The notes under the pieces were generated by a model that did no database searches, had not been told where the DNA came from, and saw nothing but the letters and a program-made list of their open reading frames with translations. A program made the translations under genes and the position numbers. Positions 35,766-48,782 of a stretch of 64,000 bases of DNA are shown here, piece after piece. How positions within the stretch are numbered: the stretch's first letter is position 1; every line of letters begins with the position of its first letter. Origin of the DNA: Chalciporus piperatus (Eukaryota; Basidiomycota; Agaricomycetes; Boletales; Boletaceae); NCBI GenBank assembly GCA_038093975.1, contig JBBPTG010000007.1, positions 248,001-312,000 on the forward strand, written 5' to 3'.

Positions 35766-38700
35766 TTAAAGCCCAAGGTTCGACATCACCCTCGAAACCT
35801 CGTCCACGGCCTCCTCATCCATCACTCTCGCATTTCTCTGTGCCGAAGACCCCATCACAGCCGAAGACCTGGGCGCATATACACTAGGGAACGAAGGCGC
35901 CGTGGCGCTCGTCGGACTAGAGTTCCCTCCTGTGCCTCCCCCAGTCGAAGTTGTGGGTGACTCCGGAGGCTGGAACCGCGAGGCCCCCTCGGTGATTCGG
36001 GAGAGGGAGTAGGTCAAATCTAGGGACTGCGCACGGTTCTGCAGAGATCGGGGTTTAGATATCTGTTCCTTGATCTTAGACTCTAGGAGCGAATCTGAGC
36101 CCCGTTTCAGGGCATCATCGGTGTTGCGAGTTCGCGGGGGAATTGCCGAACCCTGTGTTAAATTGATCCGGTGAGATGATGTCTCGCGCGCCACGACGTA
36201 CGAACTTACGATTGGCGGTAAAGGCGTCCAGTAATCATGAATCCCTGCCCCAGACGGTCCATATGCTGACTGCGAATCTTCGTGTTCCTCAAGGTCATAA
36301 ATGTAGGCAGGTGCATTGAACAGCGCCTTTACGTCTGGCGAAGAATTCGCGAGCCTCAGTCTGCGATCACCGAGGATCTCCGATGACCGCGTCAACTCGA
36401 CCGATTCTGTGGAAATAAGTGATGAGTCGCCAGCTCGTGCACAAATTAACAAGCAATAATGGCGGATCAGGGGAGAGAATCGAACGGGGGAAACTCACCA
36501 TGCCTCCTGGCAGTCGACAGGACTTTGCTATCAAAGTGAGGGAATGCCTCGGCGAATGAGTCGCCTCTCTTGTGCGTGTGGGCTGTCGGCGAAGGGTACA
36601 CATGCACGTTGTGATTGAGTAAGAACTGCTCGAGCATCTCCCTTGCCGCGAGTAGGAGATCGCTATTTGACCTCTGGCACCTGAATTTGAAGCTATACTC
36701 GCCCTGAGGCTGGAGATGGGTGCTTTGTGGCGAGGAGGAAGGATGATCCAGTGACGTGCTGGAACCATTCGCAGTGTGGATAAGGGCTGCGGGCTTGATA
36801 TTAGGAGTGATAGATACTTGGAACTCTCGCTTGATGCGTTCAACGAAGGCGACGAAGTCCGGAGAGGCACAGACCATGGGAAGATCGGGGCTAGGTGGGA
36901 CTGCCATGTCAGCCTCAAATGGAACGTGTTCCTGTTCGATGGAAGGTGAGACGAGTTATGTGAGGTACCATATACACTCACCAATAGCATCGCGGCAGCG
37001 ATTTGCACCTGACTCTCGGGACCGAAAATTGTGACGACGTCTGAAGCCGTTTCTTTATCCGGGAATCGTACACGCGAGTTGGTCTTCGACTCAATGTCAT
37101 GTATAAAGATAGCCTTTTCACCAAGCAAAGTGCGATGGTATCGGCGGGGGATCGATAGGGTTTCATTAACATAATCCTTGTCCTGTATTCGAGTAAATCA
37201 TCATGATCTCTCCGGCATTGCCATTATCGAGCGCACCTTTGGATTCACAATCTCCATAACCGACTGCTTCAGATTATCCAGATTGATCGCATTCTTCGAC
37301 GGGGTTCTTGCCACGACGTTATCCTCATTGTCGTGATACCCGCCCAACGCAGCAAATTCCTCTGCATTCGAAAATTTGACGTAAACTCCATACTTCTTCA
37401 TGATTCTCTGTATGTTCCTTCCTCCGATGCCAATAATACGCTTATGGTATGCCTCAGGGACATGGAAGGATATCTCAGCGGGAAGCTCCTCTTGCAGGAG
37501 GGTAAGACCTGTGAGGAGGGATACGTCCGAGCCGGAGAGATCGATAAGGAAATTGTGGTCGTTGAACGTCTCAAACTTGATTTTAACGGAGGCAGACTGC
37601 ATGATCTTGTTGATCTTGCCGTTCTTCTTTCCTGAGATGAACTCGCGGTGTTCGTTGGCAAGCTCGACTTGGAAACGAATTTCGTGGTGGAACGCCTGCT
37701 CGCACACGCGACATGAGTAACGGATATTAAAGCGCAATGGGCGAGAACCCACCTTTACTAGGTCCAACTCTAAGATCATGCTCACTGCCGCTCGGACCTC
37801 GTACTCAAGTCCGTGCATCTCGAAACACATGCTCTTAAAGACGATCTCTGCACCCGTGGTGAGTGAGATCTGCTTCAAAAGGGTTGTAACCTGCGAGTTG
37901 TTCAGTGTCGCAGGTGGAAGAAGCACGTTGAATTGGGTTGGAAGCAGCCAGAAAGATGCAACATAATATTGGCAAGCCTGGTTGGGCGACACAAATATCA
38001 ACAACACGACACCACAAAACAGGGAACAAAAATACGCACGAGTTGCATTATTCCCCTGATTGTCCTCTGGACATTGACCCGGTGATCGCCATATACGGTA
38101 ATCAAACTCGTTGAGCTACCGATCGGCGGAAACTGGATGAAAGTCGCGTTGTCGGACATGACGGACTTGAGATCCTCTGCACGATCAAGGACCATCCAGT
38201 CCAGTTTGCGAGGAACGATGACAGTATCTCGAGATATGACGGTCTTACTCTGTTCACAGTAAAATTAGGAGACCTGATAAAGTGAAAACGAACGAGACGA
38301 ACCTTGGATGCTGAGAGCTTAAACAGCATGTCTCGCGCCCGCTGTACACCAAAGAACTCTCCAGTGATCCAGATGAGGTTGTGATTGTGAGCCTGCTGGT
38401 GTTGACTCCCCTGGGCCTGACCAGGAAGATCGGGGCCAACGAGTCCCTGGAGAGGAGAAGGGTAGTAGATATTTGTGGCCGTTTCCTCCTGAATGGATTG
38501 AAGAACATGACGCTTGCGACCTGCGATGATGGCATGTAGCTTTTGATCGATTTCACAAGCTTCAGCATGCAAACCGCTCTGTGGATGGAGTAAGTATGAG
38601 ATACAGAGTAAAAAATAGGAGTACTGACCAGTTCGTCCAACATCACCAACAACCTGACCCTGGCGAGCTCAGTTGCGTCACCTTGACCTGTGATGACGAG

Positions 38701-39653
38701 CTCGCAAACACGTTCTGTCTCTAGACCGGTCCAACCTGCGCTTGTTGATATACCGTCGGGTGGGGTGCGACTCGGAAAGGAGAGGGAAGAGTTTACGACA
38801 GCGATGTGGGCATAAGTGAGGGACGCGATTTCATCGAGCTTGCGGCGTACATCGGATTTGAGTGTGGGTTTTGAAGAGGGGGAGTCTAGGATGTCAGAAC
38901 GGGGCACCTTAATGGCGGTGCGATGCTGAAGGGAGGAAACAGGGGGTTTAGTGCGCACGAGTGACTACATGAAGGGTGGACAGACCTGCACGGGGCTGTC
39001 TTTGAGAAGCATTCCACGGGCCTGCATGACCTGCTGGTAAGCGCCTGATATGTAAAAGTTCCAGCTACGACCGCCGTCTGCGAGAAGGTAGGAGAGTTGT
39101 ACGTTGTGGATTGACATTGCGAGCATTGCAAGCTTGTCGACTGTGTCAGAGTCGGCTGAATTTGGCGGAGGAGGCTGGGACGCCGGGAGAGGATGAGAAG
39201 AGGGGAAATTTTCGGAAGAGAGGTGCTGGATGGGATGTGGCAAACGGAGGTCATGGTGGTCAAGAGAGGAGGTTGTTGGATGAAGATGACGAGGCCTGCG
39301 AGGATGCGTGAAAGAAATGGAGTAAATATCCATCACTGTATGCGATGTGAAGTGTTCAGTTGTGATGGACGAGAAGTAAGGAGGGGAGGCGCGGATAGAT
39401 GTGCGGGAAGCGGGCGGGAGTTGGATGAGGGGGTATGTTAGGAGGGTATGGACTCGTTAGCGCGCACAGCGAATTGTGGGCGGTCGAGATGGCGTGTGTG
39501 TGTATCTTGTGCGCGTTTGTCGTTGAGAGCGATGTGGTCGACGCGGAATGTGCGCTGCTCGTCGTTGTCGTTGTCGTCGTCGTCGTCGTCGTCGACTGTC
39601 GAGCTCGCCGGGCCATCTTTTCCCTTTTTCGACTGATTTTTTTCGGTTACCAT
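35766..39653 (-). CDS. multi-KH-domain RNA-binding protein
   Basis: About 1,070 aa. Exons (minus) after the first: 39335 (or a later acceptor)-38986, 38925-38629, 38578-38303, 38249-38040, 37977-37753, 37695-37237, 37182-36982, 36931-36499, 36406-36210, 36152-35766; all in phase. Several KH-like units are visible. The clearest has IIGIGGRNIQRIMKKYG (GxxG loop GIGG), a second RTLLGEKAIFIHDIESKTN, and degenerate ones include LHAIIAGRKRHVLQSIQEE and EVRAAVSMILELD. A Ser/Pro-rich tail ends DEVSRVMSNLGL. The architecture is like vigilin/Bicaudal-C or fungal Khd4-type proteins that bind mRNAs in the cytoplasm; I cannot name the orthologue. The first exon's frame is uncertain: the ATG at 39653 gives a poly-Asp run, the ATG at 39616 a poly-Thr run. 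Confidence 0.85.
39552..39598. repeat. GTC/GAC trinucleotide microsatellite
   Basis: A run of GTC/GTT triplets in the first exon of the KH-protein gene. On the minus strand it codes a poly-Asp/Asn stretch in one frame and poly-Thr in another. Slippage here could change protein length. Confidence 0.75.
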
Positions 39654-39728
39654 TTATGTTAGTTATTTGTAATTATATATTATTATTTAATACCAATAAA
39701 ATGTTATTAATTTCGATCTCTGACGACG

Positions 39729-41335
39729 ATGGCTCAGACCGAGGAATGGGACGTGTTGCAGGCAAGTTCACTACGGATTTCCTCTACTTTCATCTGACAA
39801 AGCCACAGTCAATCCACCCCTCCATCTGCATCGCAAACGACAATTCTCTCCTCACTCTCCTCGTCCCCATCGAACTCGGCCATGACAGACCAGTTCTCAT
39901 CCTACCCGTCCCACACGACCATTACCACTCACTCACTGCCGTACCCATCGTCACCCCATCTCAATCCGCGGACCTCTCAACCCTTCCACCACTCCATCTA
40001 CGCATATTACTCCCCCCTTCTTACCCCTCTCATGAACCCCCATTCATCCAATCCCTTCAAGCCACATCCGCATGGATTCCACCGGCTATCCTCTCCCCCA
40101 TGAAGGACCGTATGATCGCAATGTGGTCTCCAGACGATGACTCAGGGGTCCTGTACACTTGGGTGGAATGGATACGAACTGGTGACTTCTTGGCCGATTT
40201 GGGACTTCTTGCCGAAGATCTGCACTCGATCCAGTACGTCATATCTTGATTCGTTCGTCGTTCGCCCACTGATTTGTATTCCAGGATACCGCATCCCTCC
40301 CCGCATATACTCCTTCCCTCTCTCCTTGCCCATGCTTCCTCCTCGAAATCAGACGAATTCGCACATACATCCTATCAATGCGCAATATGCCTCTTCGAAC
40401 GCAAAGGCGTACACTGCATTGCCCTTTCATGTGGACACGTCTTCTGTAGATCTTGTCTGGTCGATATGTGGGGTCTCCATGTCAAGGAGGGTCAGGTATC
40501 TCAAGTCGGTTGTCCTGACCTCGAGTGCGGGAAAGACACCAGGGAGTCAGATAGCCTGCGAGGAGCCACCGAGGAGGAAGTCAGAGCCGTTCTCTCAGAA
40601 CAAGAACTCGATAGATGGAAATGGCTTCGCAGGAAACGCGATCTCGAACGCGATCCCACCATGATCCACTGTCCGATGGATTTCTGTCAGGAGCCCGTTC
40701 TGAAACCCAAATCCGACAAACCAAGGACAGGCGACGCTGAAGAGGACGATTCCGGATGGGCACGTCTTCGCACCTGCCATTCATGTAGTTACTCTTTCTG
40801 TGCTTTCTGTCGACGCACTTGGTATGCATATCCCGTCTGTGTCCTCAGTGTTCTCAACCATTCCAGGCATGGACCACACACACTATGTCTGCTTCCTCTC
40901 GCCTCCAAGCTTGTCCTAGATTACCTCTCAGCTCCTCCCGACTCCCCCGAACGCCTTACCTTAGAACGCCGATACGGTCGTACGAACGTTCGTAAGCTCG
41001 TCAAGCAACACGAGGAGGAACGCGAGAACAGAAAGTGGATGAATGGCAGTACGACAGCTTGCCCTGGGTGTGCAATTCGAGTCGAGAAATCCCATGGGTG
41101 TAATCATGTACGCGCCTCTTCTCTGTTCACTGCATTGTATTCACCACTAAATGTACAGATGACCTGCTCCAAATGTAAAGCCCACTTCTGCTACCGCTGC
41201 GGTTCAAAGATCTCTGCGACAGATCCCTACGAGCATTTCTCGACTCCACACACACCCTGTTTCTCGAAATTGTTTGACTTTGTGCCGAGTGTGGAAGATG
41301 AATGGCAGCCAATGGCAGGTTTTGAAGTCATATGA
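39729..41335 (+). CDS. RBR E3 ubiquitin ligase (RNF14/ITT1-type)
   Basis: RWD plus RING-IBR-RING ligase. Exons 39729-39761, 39809-40233, 40285-40821, 40867-41107, 41159-41335; 470 aa. Exon 1 ends at a GC donor (CAG/GCAAGT); splicing yields the RWD start EEWDVLQSIHPSICI. RING1: CAICLFERKGVHCIALSCGH then CRSCLVDMW. The IBR follows (HCPMDFCQEP ... CHSCSYSFCAFCRRTW). RING2: ACPGCAIRVEKSHGCNHMTC, with the catalytic Cys within HGCNHMTC and then CSKCKAHFCYRCGSKI. RNF14/Itt1 relatives act on stalled translation factors and RNA-protein crosslinks. Divergent from the KH gene, starts 75 bases apart. The 3' end may have a further unseen exon. Confidence 0.92.
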
Positions 41336-41744
41336 TCGAACAGTTGTTGATACATGCAGTATAAGCACATTCATGGTAATGTATCCAGTGCAAGATTCGA
41401 GACACAGATATTTGACATATAAGTATCTATCAGTGCCCTTAGAAGATTTCAACATCATCATTCCTGGCCTCTCCATTCACTTTTTGATCGTGCAATGTCT
41501 AGTACAAGAAATAAACTGAGTAATGGAGAGTCTCAGGAATCACTGCACAGGAGAAACACTCTACTTGAGCCAATCTTGCAATGCTGATGGACCTGTTCTT
41601 GCCTTCCCTCGGGAAACACCGGTCAGTCCACTGTCCGCCCAGGTATGTTGAATGCGTCAATGCTATACATCTTGAGCTGTTCTATCTCCTCTTTGGGGAG
41701 GCATCACGGAAAGGTGTGGCGGGGGGAGGCGAATGGTTTACTAG
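41336..41744. other. convergent intergenic region
   Basis: 3' flanks of the RBR ligase gene (+) and the acidic-protein gene (-). No supported gene or repeat. Confidence 0.4.
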
Positions 41745-42831
41745 TTAACGCTGCAGGTTTAACATGGGTCGAAGGGGTGGTATGAGCACGTAAGGTATTG
41801 ATTTCTTCCGCTTCGTCTGATTGTGCTGCGGTTGGTCAGTTTTGCTGGGCTGGTCATGATGTGGTGGCTGGCTCTCTCCAGCGGCAGTAACGAGTCCAGG
41901 ATTGTACTGAGAACTTGAACTGGGGCGGTCCATACTAGTACCGTAGGACCCTGCAGCAGACTGAGCAGTGTCCAAGTCGACCCCCTTTACATCCTCCGAG
42001 TCATTGTTGTCACCGTTGTCATCTTCGCCATGGGAACGCACGTAAGCTGGAGCAGCTGTGAAATCTTCGCCATCACTGCCAATTTCAAGTTCTTTTTCTA
42101 CGTAGTGGGCACCAGTACCAGCTCGGAGGTTATCGGCACTCTCAGATTCTGCATTCGAAAGAGTCAGAAGCAACTATGGGAATCCACTGAACAGGCCTTG
42201 GTAGACTCAATCAATGTCCTCACCTTGCTTTAAGATCAGTTCAACCTCCTCACGGGCCGCATCATCCTCAGTTTTCTGTTTTGCTTCGACCTTCTCCTCA
42301 TTTTCTTCACCGCCCTCTGCCTCACCATCGGTGTCACCAGTGTCAAGCTCCGCATGGTACTGGCTTTTTGCGGGGAGGTGCTGAGCAACCATTGGTGCAC
42401 CGCCGGAAACAGCTACAGTACGAGAGAACGATCAGCATGTCAGTGAAGGAATTGTTGATCTTCAGCCATACCTGTCAGTGCGCTCGTGGACTCAGTTAAC
42501 ACCTGCACAAGCCGGCCAGAAATCAGCGGTTCGAAGGCAGTTTGCTCGTTTTCTACTCTTGTATCATGATTCACCATCCTTGCATCCTTGCAAGTAAAGA
42601 TCAGTGGCGTACAGGTAGACAACTGGGATTCCGTCATGCTGGCCAGCTATCAAGGAACATATCTTGAAAGGGGATCCTGTTACCAATCCACCGACGGCCT
42701 TCAGCATAGTCAAACCGAAATCAAAGTCGCTGCCCAAGGGAGTGATCATCAACTCCAGGAATGTTTGATTGGTGATCCAGTACTCACGGGAGGAACCCTC
42801 GCAGGATCTTTTCCGAGTCTGCTTGATCCAT
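41745..42831 (-). CDS. uncharacterised acidic protein
   Basis: Solid 3' exons (minus): a piece ending at 42477 or nearby, then 42412-42224, then 42148-41745, joined in phase by GTATGG and GTGAGG donors. They read VLTESTSALT, then an acidic GDTDGEAEGGEENEEK coiled-coil-like stretch, then a Ser/Gln/Pro-rich low-complexity tail ending KRKKSIPYVLIPPLRPML. A likely 5' exon starts at 42831 (MDQADSEKILRGFLP, then DFDFGLTMLKAVGGL), but the joins between it and the rest are not resolved. No family recognised. The C-terminal basic-hydrophobic end is distinct. Confidence 0.5.
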
Positions 42832-42836
42832 TGCAC

Positions 42837-43235
42837 TATGTAGTAAGAGGTTCTTGGCTATGTGGCACTTCAAGTTGCTGGCAAGCTCGTTCAAGTTGCA
42901 AGACTGCCAATCACGTAGAGGCTAGTCCACGTTTGGTTTAGATCTATTCAGTTCCATGCGCCGGGCCCGTGGCGTATCCATGAAAGCCATTATGGCCGAA
43001 ACAATGATGCCCGTAGAGACTGAGAGAGTTGTGACATAAGCGTGACGTTCTGAACTTGGGACAACTGTCTTCCTTCAATCTTTGGTCTGTCTAAGTAGGG
43101 GAGACTGACTTCCTCAAGGTTCTCCAACGTGCAAGATCTCGTCGGTCAAACTTAACATGCATAACTGCATATAAGGTTTCGGCGCGACGAACACTCTATC
43201 CGATTCAGACGTGCTAGACGTGAAGCCCACACACG
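42837..43235. promoter_or_regulatory. divergent intergenic region, probable promoter of URB2
   Basis: About 400 bases between the acidic-protein gene (-) and URB2 (+). An atataagg at about 43170 lies some 65 bases before the URB2 ATG and could be a TATA box. Otherwise nothing is visible. Confidence 0.35.
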
Positions 43236-46200
43236 ATGACAGACTCGGACATTCCTCAGACACAATCGGTGGACTACATGCACTCTATCCACGCTCTCGT
43301 GCGCTTCCTGAAATCGCCGAACGACACACCGTCTCCAGGCCCTTCCAAAATCGAGATAGCCTCTCAGGCTTGGTCAGATCCGTCGTTCCACTCTACGAGC
43401 AAGGGCGAAGTGATCGGGGAATGGACGCTCACACAACTCGGGCAAGCAGGAAAGTCGAGAAAAGAAAAGGATGCAAATTCCGTCCTTGATCCCATCTCAG
43501 ACCCTAGATATTGGACTTTGCTCGCCGGCGTGCTTACTACCCCACCCCCAACAACCGCACGGCCCGTGAAGACATGGCTCCTCCCTCATTTAAATCGATG
43601 TCCGCTCGATTTAATCGTCATGGAGCTGCTTGGCCTTCGGTCGGCGCAGGTGCTTGTCCCAGCCCGAACTGCCCTCGCTGTTCTTTGGCCATTGGTGAAT
43701 AGGAAAATGACTGCTGACACGCTAGAAGCTTGTCTCGGTGCCGTTTTCGACGTTTGTATCGAGTGGGGGGATGTGGATGAAGATTTAGCGTGGATTTGTT
43801 CGACCGTTATTGGATCGTACAAGTACGCGCTAAGCAATGCGGGAAACAAGAAAAAAGTGAGTGTCTCACCGCGAAGTCAAGGCTTTGATGCGCGTACGGA
43901 ACTGATGACTTTACGACCATGCAGCTGTACAATTCCCTCCTTACAAATCACCTATCCTCCTGGCTTCGCGCCGTCTGCAACAGCATTTTGACCAGCCCAC
44001 CACACGTGAAGCAGCTCCAGGACAGTCTTTACGCTGCAGGGATTGATACCCTGTTTTCTATTGATACTCTGAAACAGCCTCTCGATCCACTCTTCGATGC
44101 GTTGTCTTCATCCCCGTCCCTCTTCTCCTCGGTTTTGCCTCTTCTCCCAAAGCTCATTACCTCCTTCTTAAGTGCGACCCACAAACATAGGTCTGCGCTC
44201 TTCCCCGGTTCGAAAAACGCCCTCAGTGGGAAGGAAGAATTGAGGAAAAGAGGGATGGATTTCGTTAGAAGATGTTGGTCCTTAATCTGGGGTCCTACTA
44301 CAGACCCCCCGAGGGAGATTGACGTCGAGAAGTTAAAGTCTGTCGTTGGCATCCTCGAGGTTGTAGAAAAGGAACGGTTATTCATTCCCCGCTCCACCCT
44401 TGACGTCAATCAGGACGCGACAAAGGATGGTCAGGACGGAGAGGCCACGTTGAGGAATGCGAGGGAAATGGCAGTTGATGTCATGTTAACTATACATATG
44501 GCTGCTGCAGGTAAGTCGACCAGATCCTTGATCATCCGTGCTTATATCGACGTGAACAGACAATCGAGCGGAATTGGCCGCCCTTTCCGTACAGGTTCTG
44601 GGTGCGCTCGTGAGAATTGAATACGACCTCATAGGAGGTGTTTTGGAGAGGATACTAGCCGCCATAATCAATGTGAGTCATTTGCCCACACCCTCTTGTG
44701 ATCTTCAACATCTTTTTGTTGACCCTTCAGATCCCCTCATCACTCCTCCGCCTTACAAAAGAACCAACCTCGGCATTTCTTTCTCACATCCTCGAATATC
44801 ACACAAAGACACGCACAATACATACGTACGCGTTGCTGCTTCTCAGAGCTGCAACCACGAGTTCCTCCGCTCTGAGTGTTTCAAACGTATCATCACCATC
44901 GATTAGTGCTTTCCCTCTTGCATCCCACCTCGCTTCCCTCGGCCGTGCCCTGCGCACATATCTGACACCTACCCAGACACTTGCTTTAGGGCCAGCTGTG
45001 CTCAGCGCAGTCGAAAGTGCTCTGAAGGCCTATATGGAGGTGCACGCGAACGCAGAGAGTGCTACCAAAAAACGAAAGGTCGACGAAGCCGTGGGTGGGA
45101 TAAGCCAGGATAAAATATCGGCGCTTGCTTTAGCTCGAACGTTCTCTTACACAGGACGCATTGCGGGAACCGTTCTGTCCAATTTACCCGCGATTGCGTA
45201 TCTGAAAGATGGGGAGTTTTCATTGGGACCTGTATGGGTTGATGCAGGAAAGCTGGGATGGGACGTCGTATGGAGCTGTTTGAGGGAAGAGGGGGAGAAT
45301 GGTGGAGAAACCCCGATGTTGCAAGGTAAAGAGGGCAAGAAACGAAAACGTGCCAACGAGACAGGCACTTTCCATTCAAACTTGCCTCACGCCATGGCGT
45401 CTGCTGCACTCAAATTTCTATATGAAATCCGTGCCCGAATATCTGCTCCGCTTGGGGACTCTGATCACCTCGAAGAAACTGACGTGGAAACATTGTTGAA
45501 TGTTGCAAGAGATAAGGGCACGGAGCCAGAACTGATAGTTGATATTGTGCGTTGGCTCGTCCACCTACATCCTGGCCCTTCTCAACCTATAACTCTTACT
45601 AGGGTCGAACACTCTTCTGGCACATTTGGTATACGCATGGCCGTGGACCCCAGAGAGGCGTCCAATACCAGTCGATCCTAACTGCGGCGCTCGACATTCT
45701 CGTTGATCACTTCTCTGCCAACTCACGATGGGATGGTTTGTCAGCATCGGTCACCCGCGATAACTTGGGCCTTGCACTTCTGTATGTCTCGATGGAGAGG
45801 TGGATCAATATACTCGAGTGAGTCCGTGCTCTCAATGATGGCGGCTTGGGAGTGTGGGGGTGCTCACGTTGCCGGTTCTTCACAGTGCGCTGGGTTCGAC
45901 TGAGAACCTGGAGAAAGTTGTTTCTTTGTTACTTACCATCCCCCTTGATCTTCCCGAAGGAGAGTCTCAGCTCCAACATGGCCATCCCATGGTCACAGCA
46001 CGCAGCATTCTTCTTGGTGTCCTCCGAAGCGCACAGTTCTGGGAACTACATAACATACGAAGTGCGTCATTTTGCTGATTATCTCTTCGCGAACCTCAGT
46101 CCATTTAATAGCCGTGTTCTTGTCGTCTTTACTGACTTTGACTGATCCATTTTCCACTTTCCCCTTTCCCCTCTCCGGGTCTGAGGTACCTCCACCTATT

Positions 46201-48557
46201 GACCACACATCTCAAGTCGAACGAGCTCGTGCGATTGATATATACAGAATCCTTTATTATGTTCCTGTGGAATACCTCACTCGCTCCGGTCGCGCGGAAT
46301 TGGTTAAAAGAGCCATTGCTGCCGACGCCTGCATTTGCTCAGTTTTGCGGAGCACAAGCGAACAAGGGGGCGCAGGAGGGAAGATGGAAAAGGACAAAAG
46401 CAAATCAAAGTCGCGGAGGAAGTCACATCTCGAAAGTCCGGACGACAGCAATCCAGCGAAGGTGGTGGAGGGATGGACTCGCCGACTGACGTTCGTTCGG
46501 GTCTTCTTGCAGCGCATGAGCACGCCGAACCCCACTGTGAGTTTTTCGTTGCTAATCTCGCTGAATATCCTTGATAAGCTCTTATTCGAAGACTCCTTGG
46601 GCTTTTACCAAGCATTTACTTCACCCGCCACTGCTTCTGTCCTCGCCTTCAGAGACACTTAAGAGTGTCACCCTCGATTTGATTCAGTCTCACCTGATGT
46701 GCGTCCAGATTTTCCACCGTAGATGCATTTATTGACAAGGGGTATATTTCAGTGCCCTCCTCCACTCACGAGATTCGGAAGCAGCAACTTCCATCTCCCA
46801 TGTGATAGCCACGCTCGTAGCCGCTAGCCCATTTTCCCAGCCCGACTCTCAGGAAACGTGGCCGCACATCCTTGTCCAGTCAAGCATCCTCAAGCTTGTT
46901 GATTATTTGAGGGCAAACTTCCCCTCCGTTAGGTATGCTCTCCTAACCATTTTTCATGTCTGTGATACGGATATCTCTGTAGTTTGTCAGATGAGGTCAT
47001 GCAGGCGCTCAGGACTCTTCATGATGCTCTGGTTTCCGCTCTCGTACCGCTCGCAAATACCATTTTGGCAAGGAATATCACAGCAGTCGAAGACTTTCCT
47101 TCGGCCGGGAGAATCAATGCATGGTCTCGTTTGCTGATATTGTCACAGTGGTTAGGAATTGATTGTATGTGTACTAAACTATGTTGCCTGACGCTGCTAG
47201 CTCACCCTTGTAGCCCAAGCTGCCAAGATTCCATTAGCGCCGAAGCTGGCTGTGGCAATGCTGCGCAAGGACGGACTCACCGGAATGGATCCAGAGCTTC
47301 GCTCTGCGGTCTTCGCGCTTCTCTTTGAAGAACTTTGGTGTGCGCCTGACATTTCACATCACGTCTTCCTTGACCTCTTGGTAATTTTCTATGCGGTCAA
47401 TGGCGGCGATCTGGGCTCCGAAGGTGGGTCCACTTTTCCAATTTGATGTTCCGCGCCATTACCCCACTGCATAAGTAGAACGTCTTCTAGATGCTCACGT
47501 TGCACAAGCCTTGAAGAAGCTATCAGTAAGCGACTTCTCGCGGTTGCTCGATGTCTTGGTCGAGATTATTGGGCGAAGTGGACTCCGGGAAGGTCAACGC
47601 GAACGCTTAATACACTTTGCTACCATCTTACTACATGACGCACCCCAAGGTCGGCTAGGATCAGTTGCCAATTTTAACACGCTGCCTGACAAGAACATAT
47701 CGCAGGCACCCTCAAGGTTGTTCAAAACTTTGCGACCCAATGCTTCAATCTATTTACTGGTCGAGAAGAGTTCTACCGAGGTTCATCGTATCTTAAAACG
47801 CACTATCTTGAACTTATGGCGAAGCACTGTTCTGATCGGGTCCGCGATTCTCCCAGTCCTTCCTGGCTCTCACTAATATTTTTTATCGCAGCCTGCGGCC
47901 ATTCGCTCGGTCGATCTCGGCAGTATATGGTCACTCCTCAACAAAATACTATCGAGCTCTTCTGACCATGATGCCACGACGTCGTTTGCTATTTTCCATC
48001 ACATCATCACAATCATCGGTGCACTCATCCGATTGCGACGTGACCTCGTCGTGCACACGCTTCCTCACCTCAGCCTTGTCCTTCGTCAACTGATGATGAT
48101 GACCCGGAGGATCCGTCCCCAACTCGGTGCAAAACAGAGTAGAATCGTCACCGATACCTTCCCCTCTTGGATATCTTCCTCCCAGCCCCTATCCATTGAC
48201 GAAGGTCGAGCTCTCGCCCGTCTGCTCACCTCGCTTACCATTAAAACCGTCCCGAGAACGCATACCCACGGAAATGCGTCCACCGAAACGCAAAAAGCCG
48301 AGTCGCTCGCCAAACCGTTTTCGAAGCACGCGCAATACGTTCTCGTCGCGTACATCGACGCGTTTAACGATCAGCTGTGTATCATGAGCACGGAGATGAG
48401 GAAGGAGCTCGAGTCTGGGCTGTTTTCGCTGTGTGAGATTGTGGGGGAGCACAGTCGGGATTCTTTGATGGTGTCCACATTGGATTCGGGTGGAAAGACG
48501 ATCATCAAGGCACTTTGGAAAGAGTATGAAAAGCAGCGATACGTTGGGAAAGGTTGA
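43236..48557 (+). CDS. URB2: Urb2/Npa2-type 60S ribosome biogenesis factor
   Basis: Very long helical-repeat nucleolar protein, about 1,500 aa over many exons. Exon 1 begins at 43236 (MTDSDIPQTQSVDYMHSIH) and ends KKK before a GTGAGT donor at about 43857. Later exons can be chained in phase: LYNSLLTNHLSSWLRAV, NRAELAALSVQVLGALVRIE, IPSSLLRLTKEPTSAFLSH. The C-terminal exon carries the Urb2 family domain: SKHAQYVLVAYIDAFND, MRKELESGLFSLCEIVGEHSRDSLM, IIKALWKEYEKQRYVGKG. Yeast Urb2 acts in early pre-60S assembly with Npa1 and Rsa3. The middle exons between about 45650 and 47900 were not all mapped; each open block has Leu-rich helices as expected. Confidence 0.9.
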
Positions 48558-48782
48558 TGTCTTCGTCATCAGTAGCAAGGACTTGGTTGCCGGTCGATCC
48601 CAACTCGTCGACGCACGTACTGTATTGTCACCGAGCTGCAGCTCCTGCCCTCGATTGACTAGATGCAATAACACGAAAAATAATTCACTTGGGCAACAAT
48701 ACAAACATTACCTCTACAATTCACTTCATCTGCTCCTCTGGGTAGAACATTCTAGGTTTATCTAGGTTCCGGAGCCATCTAC

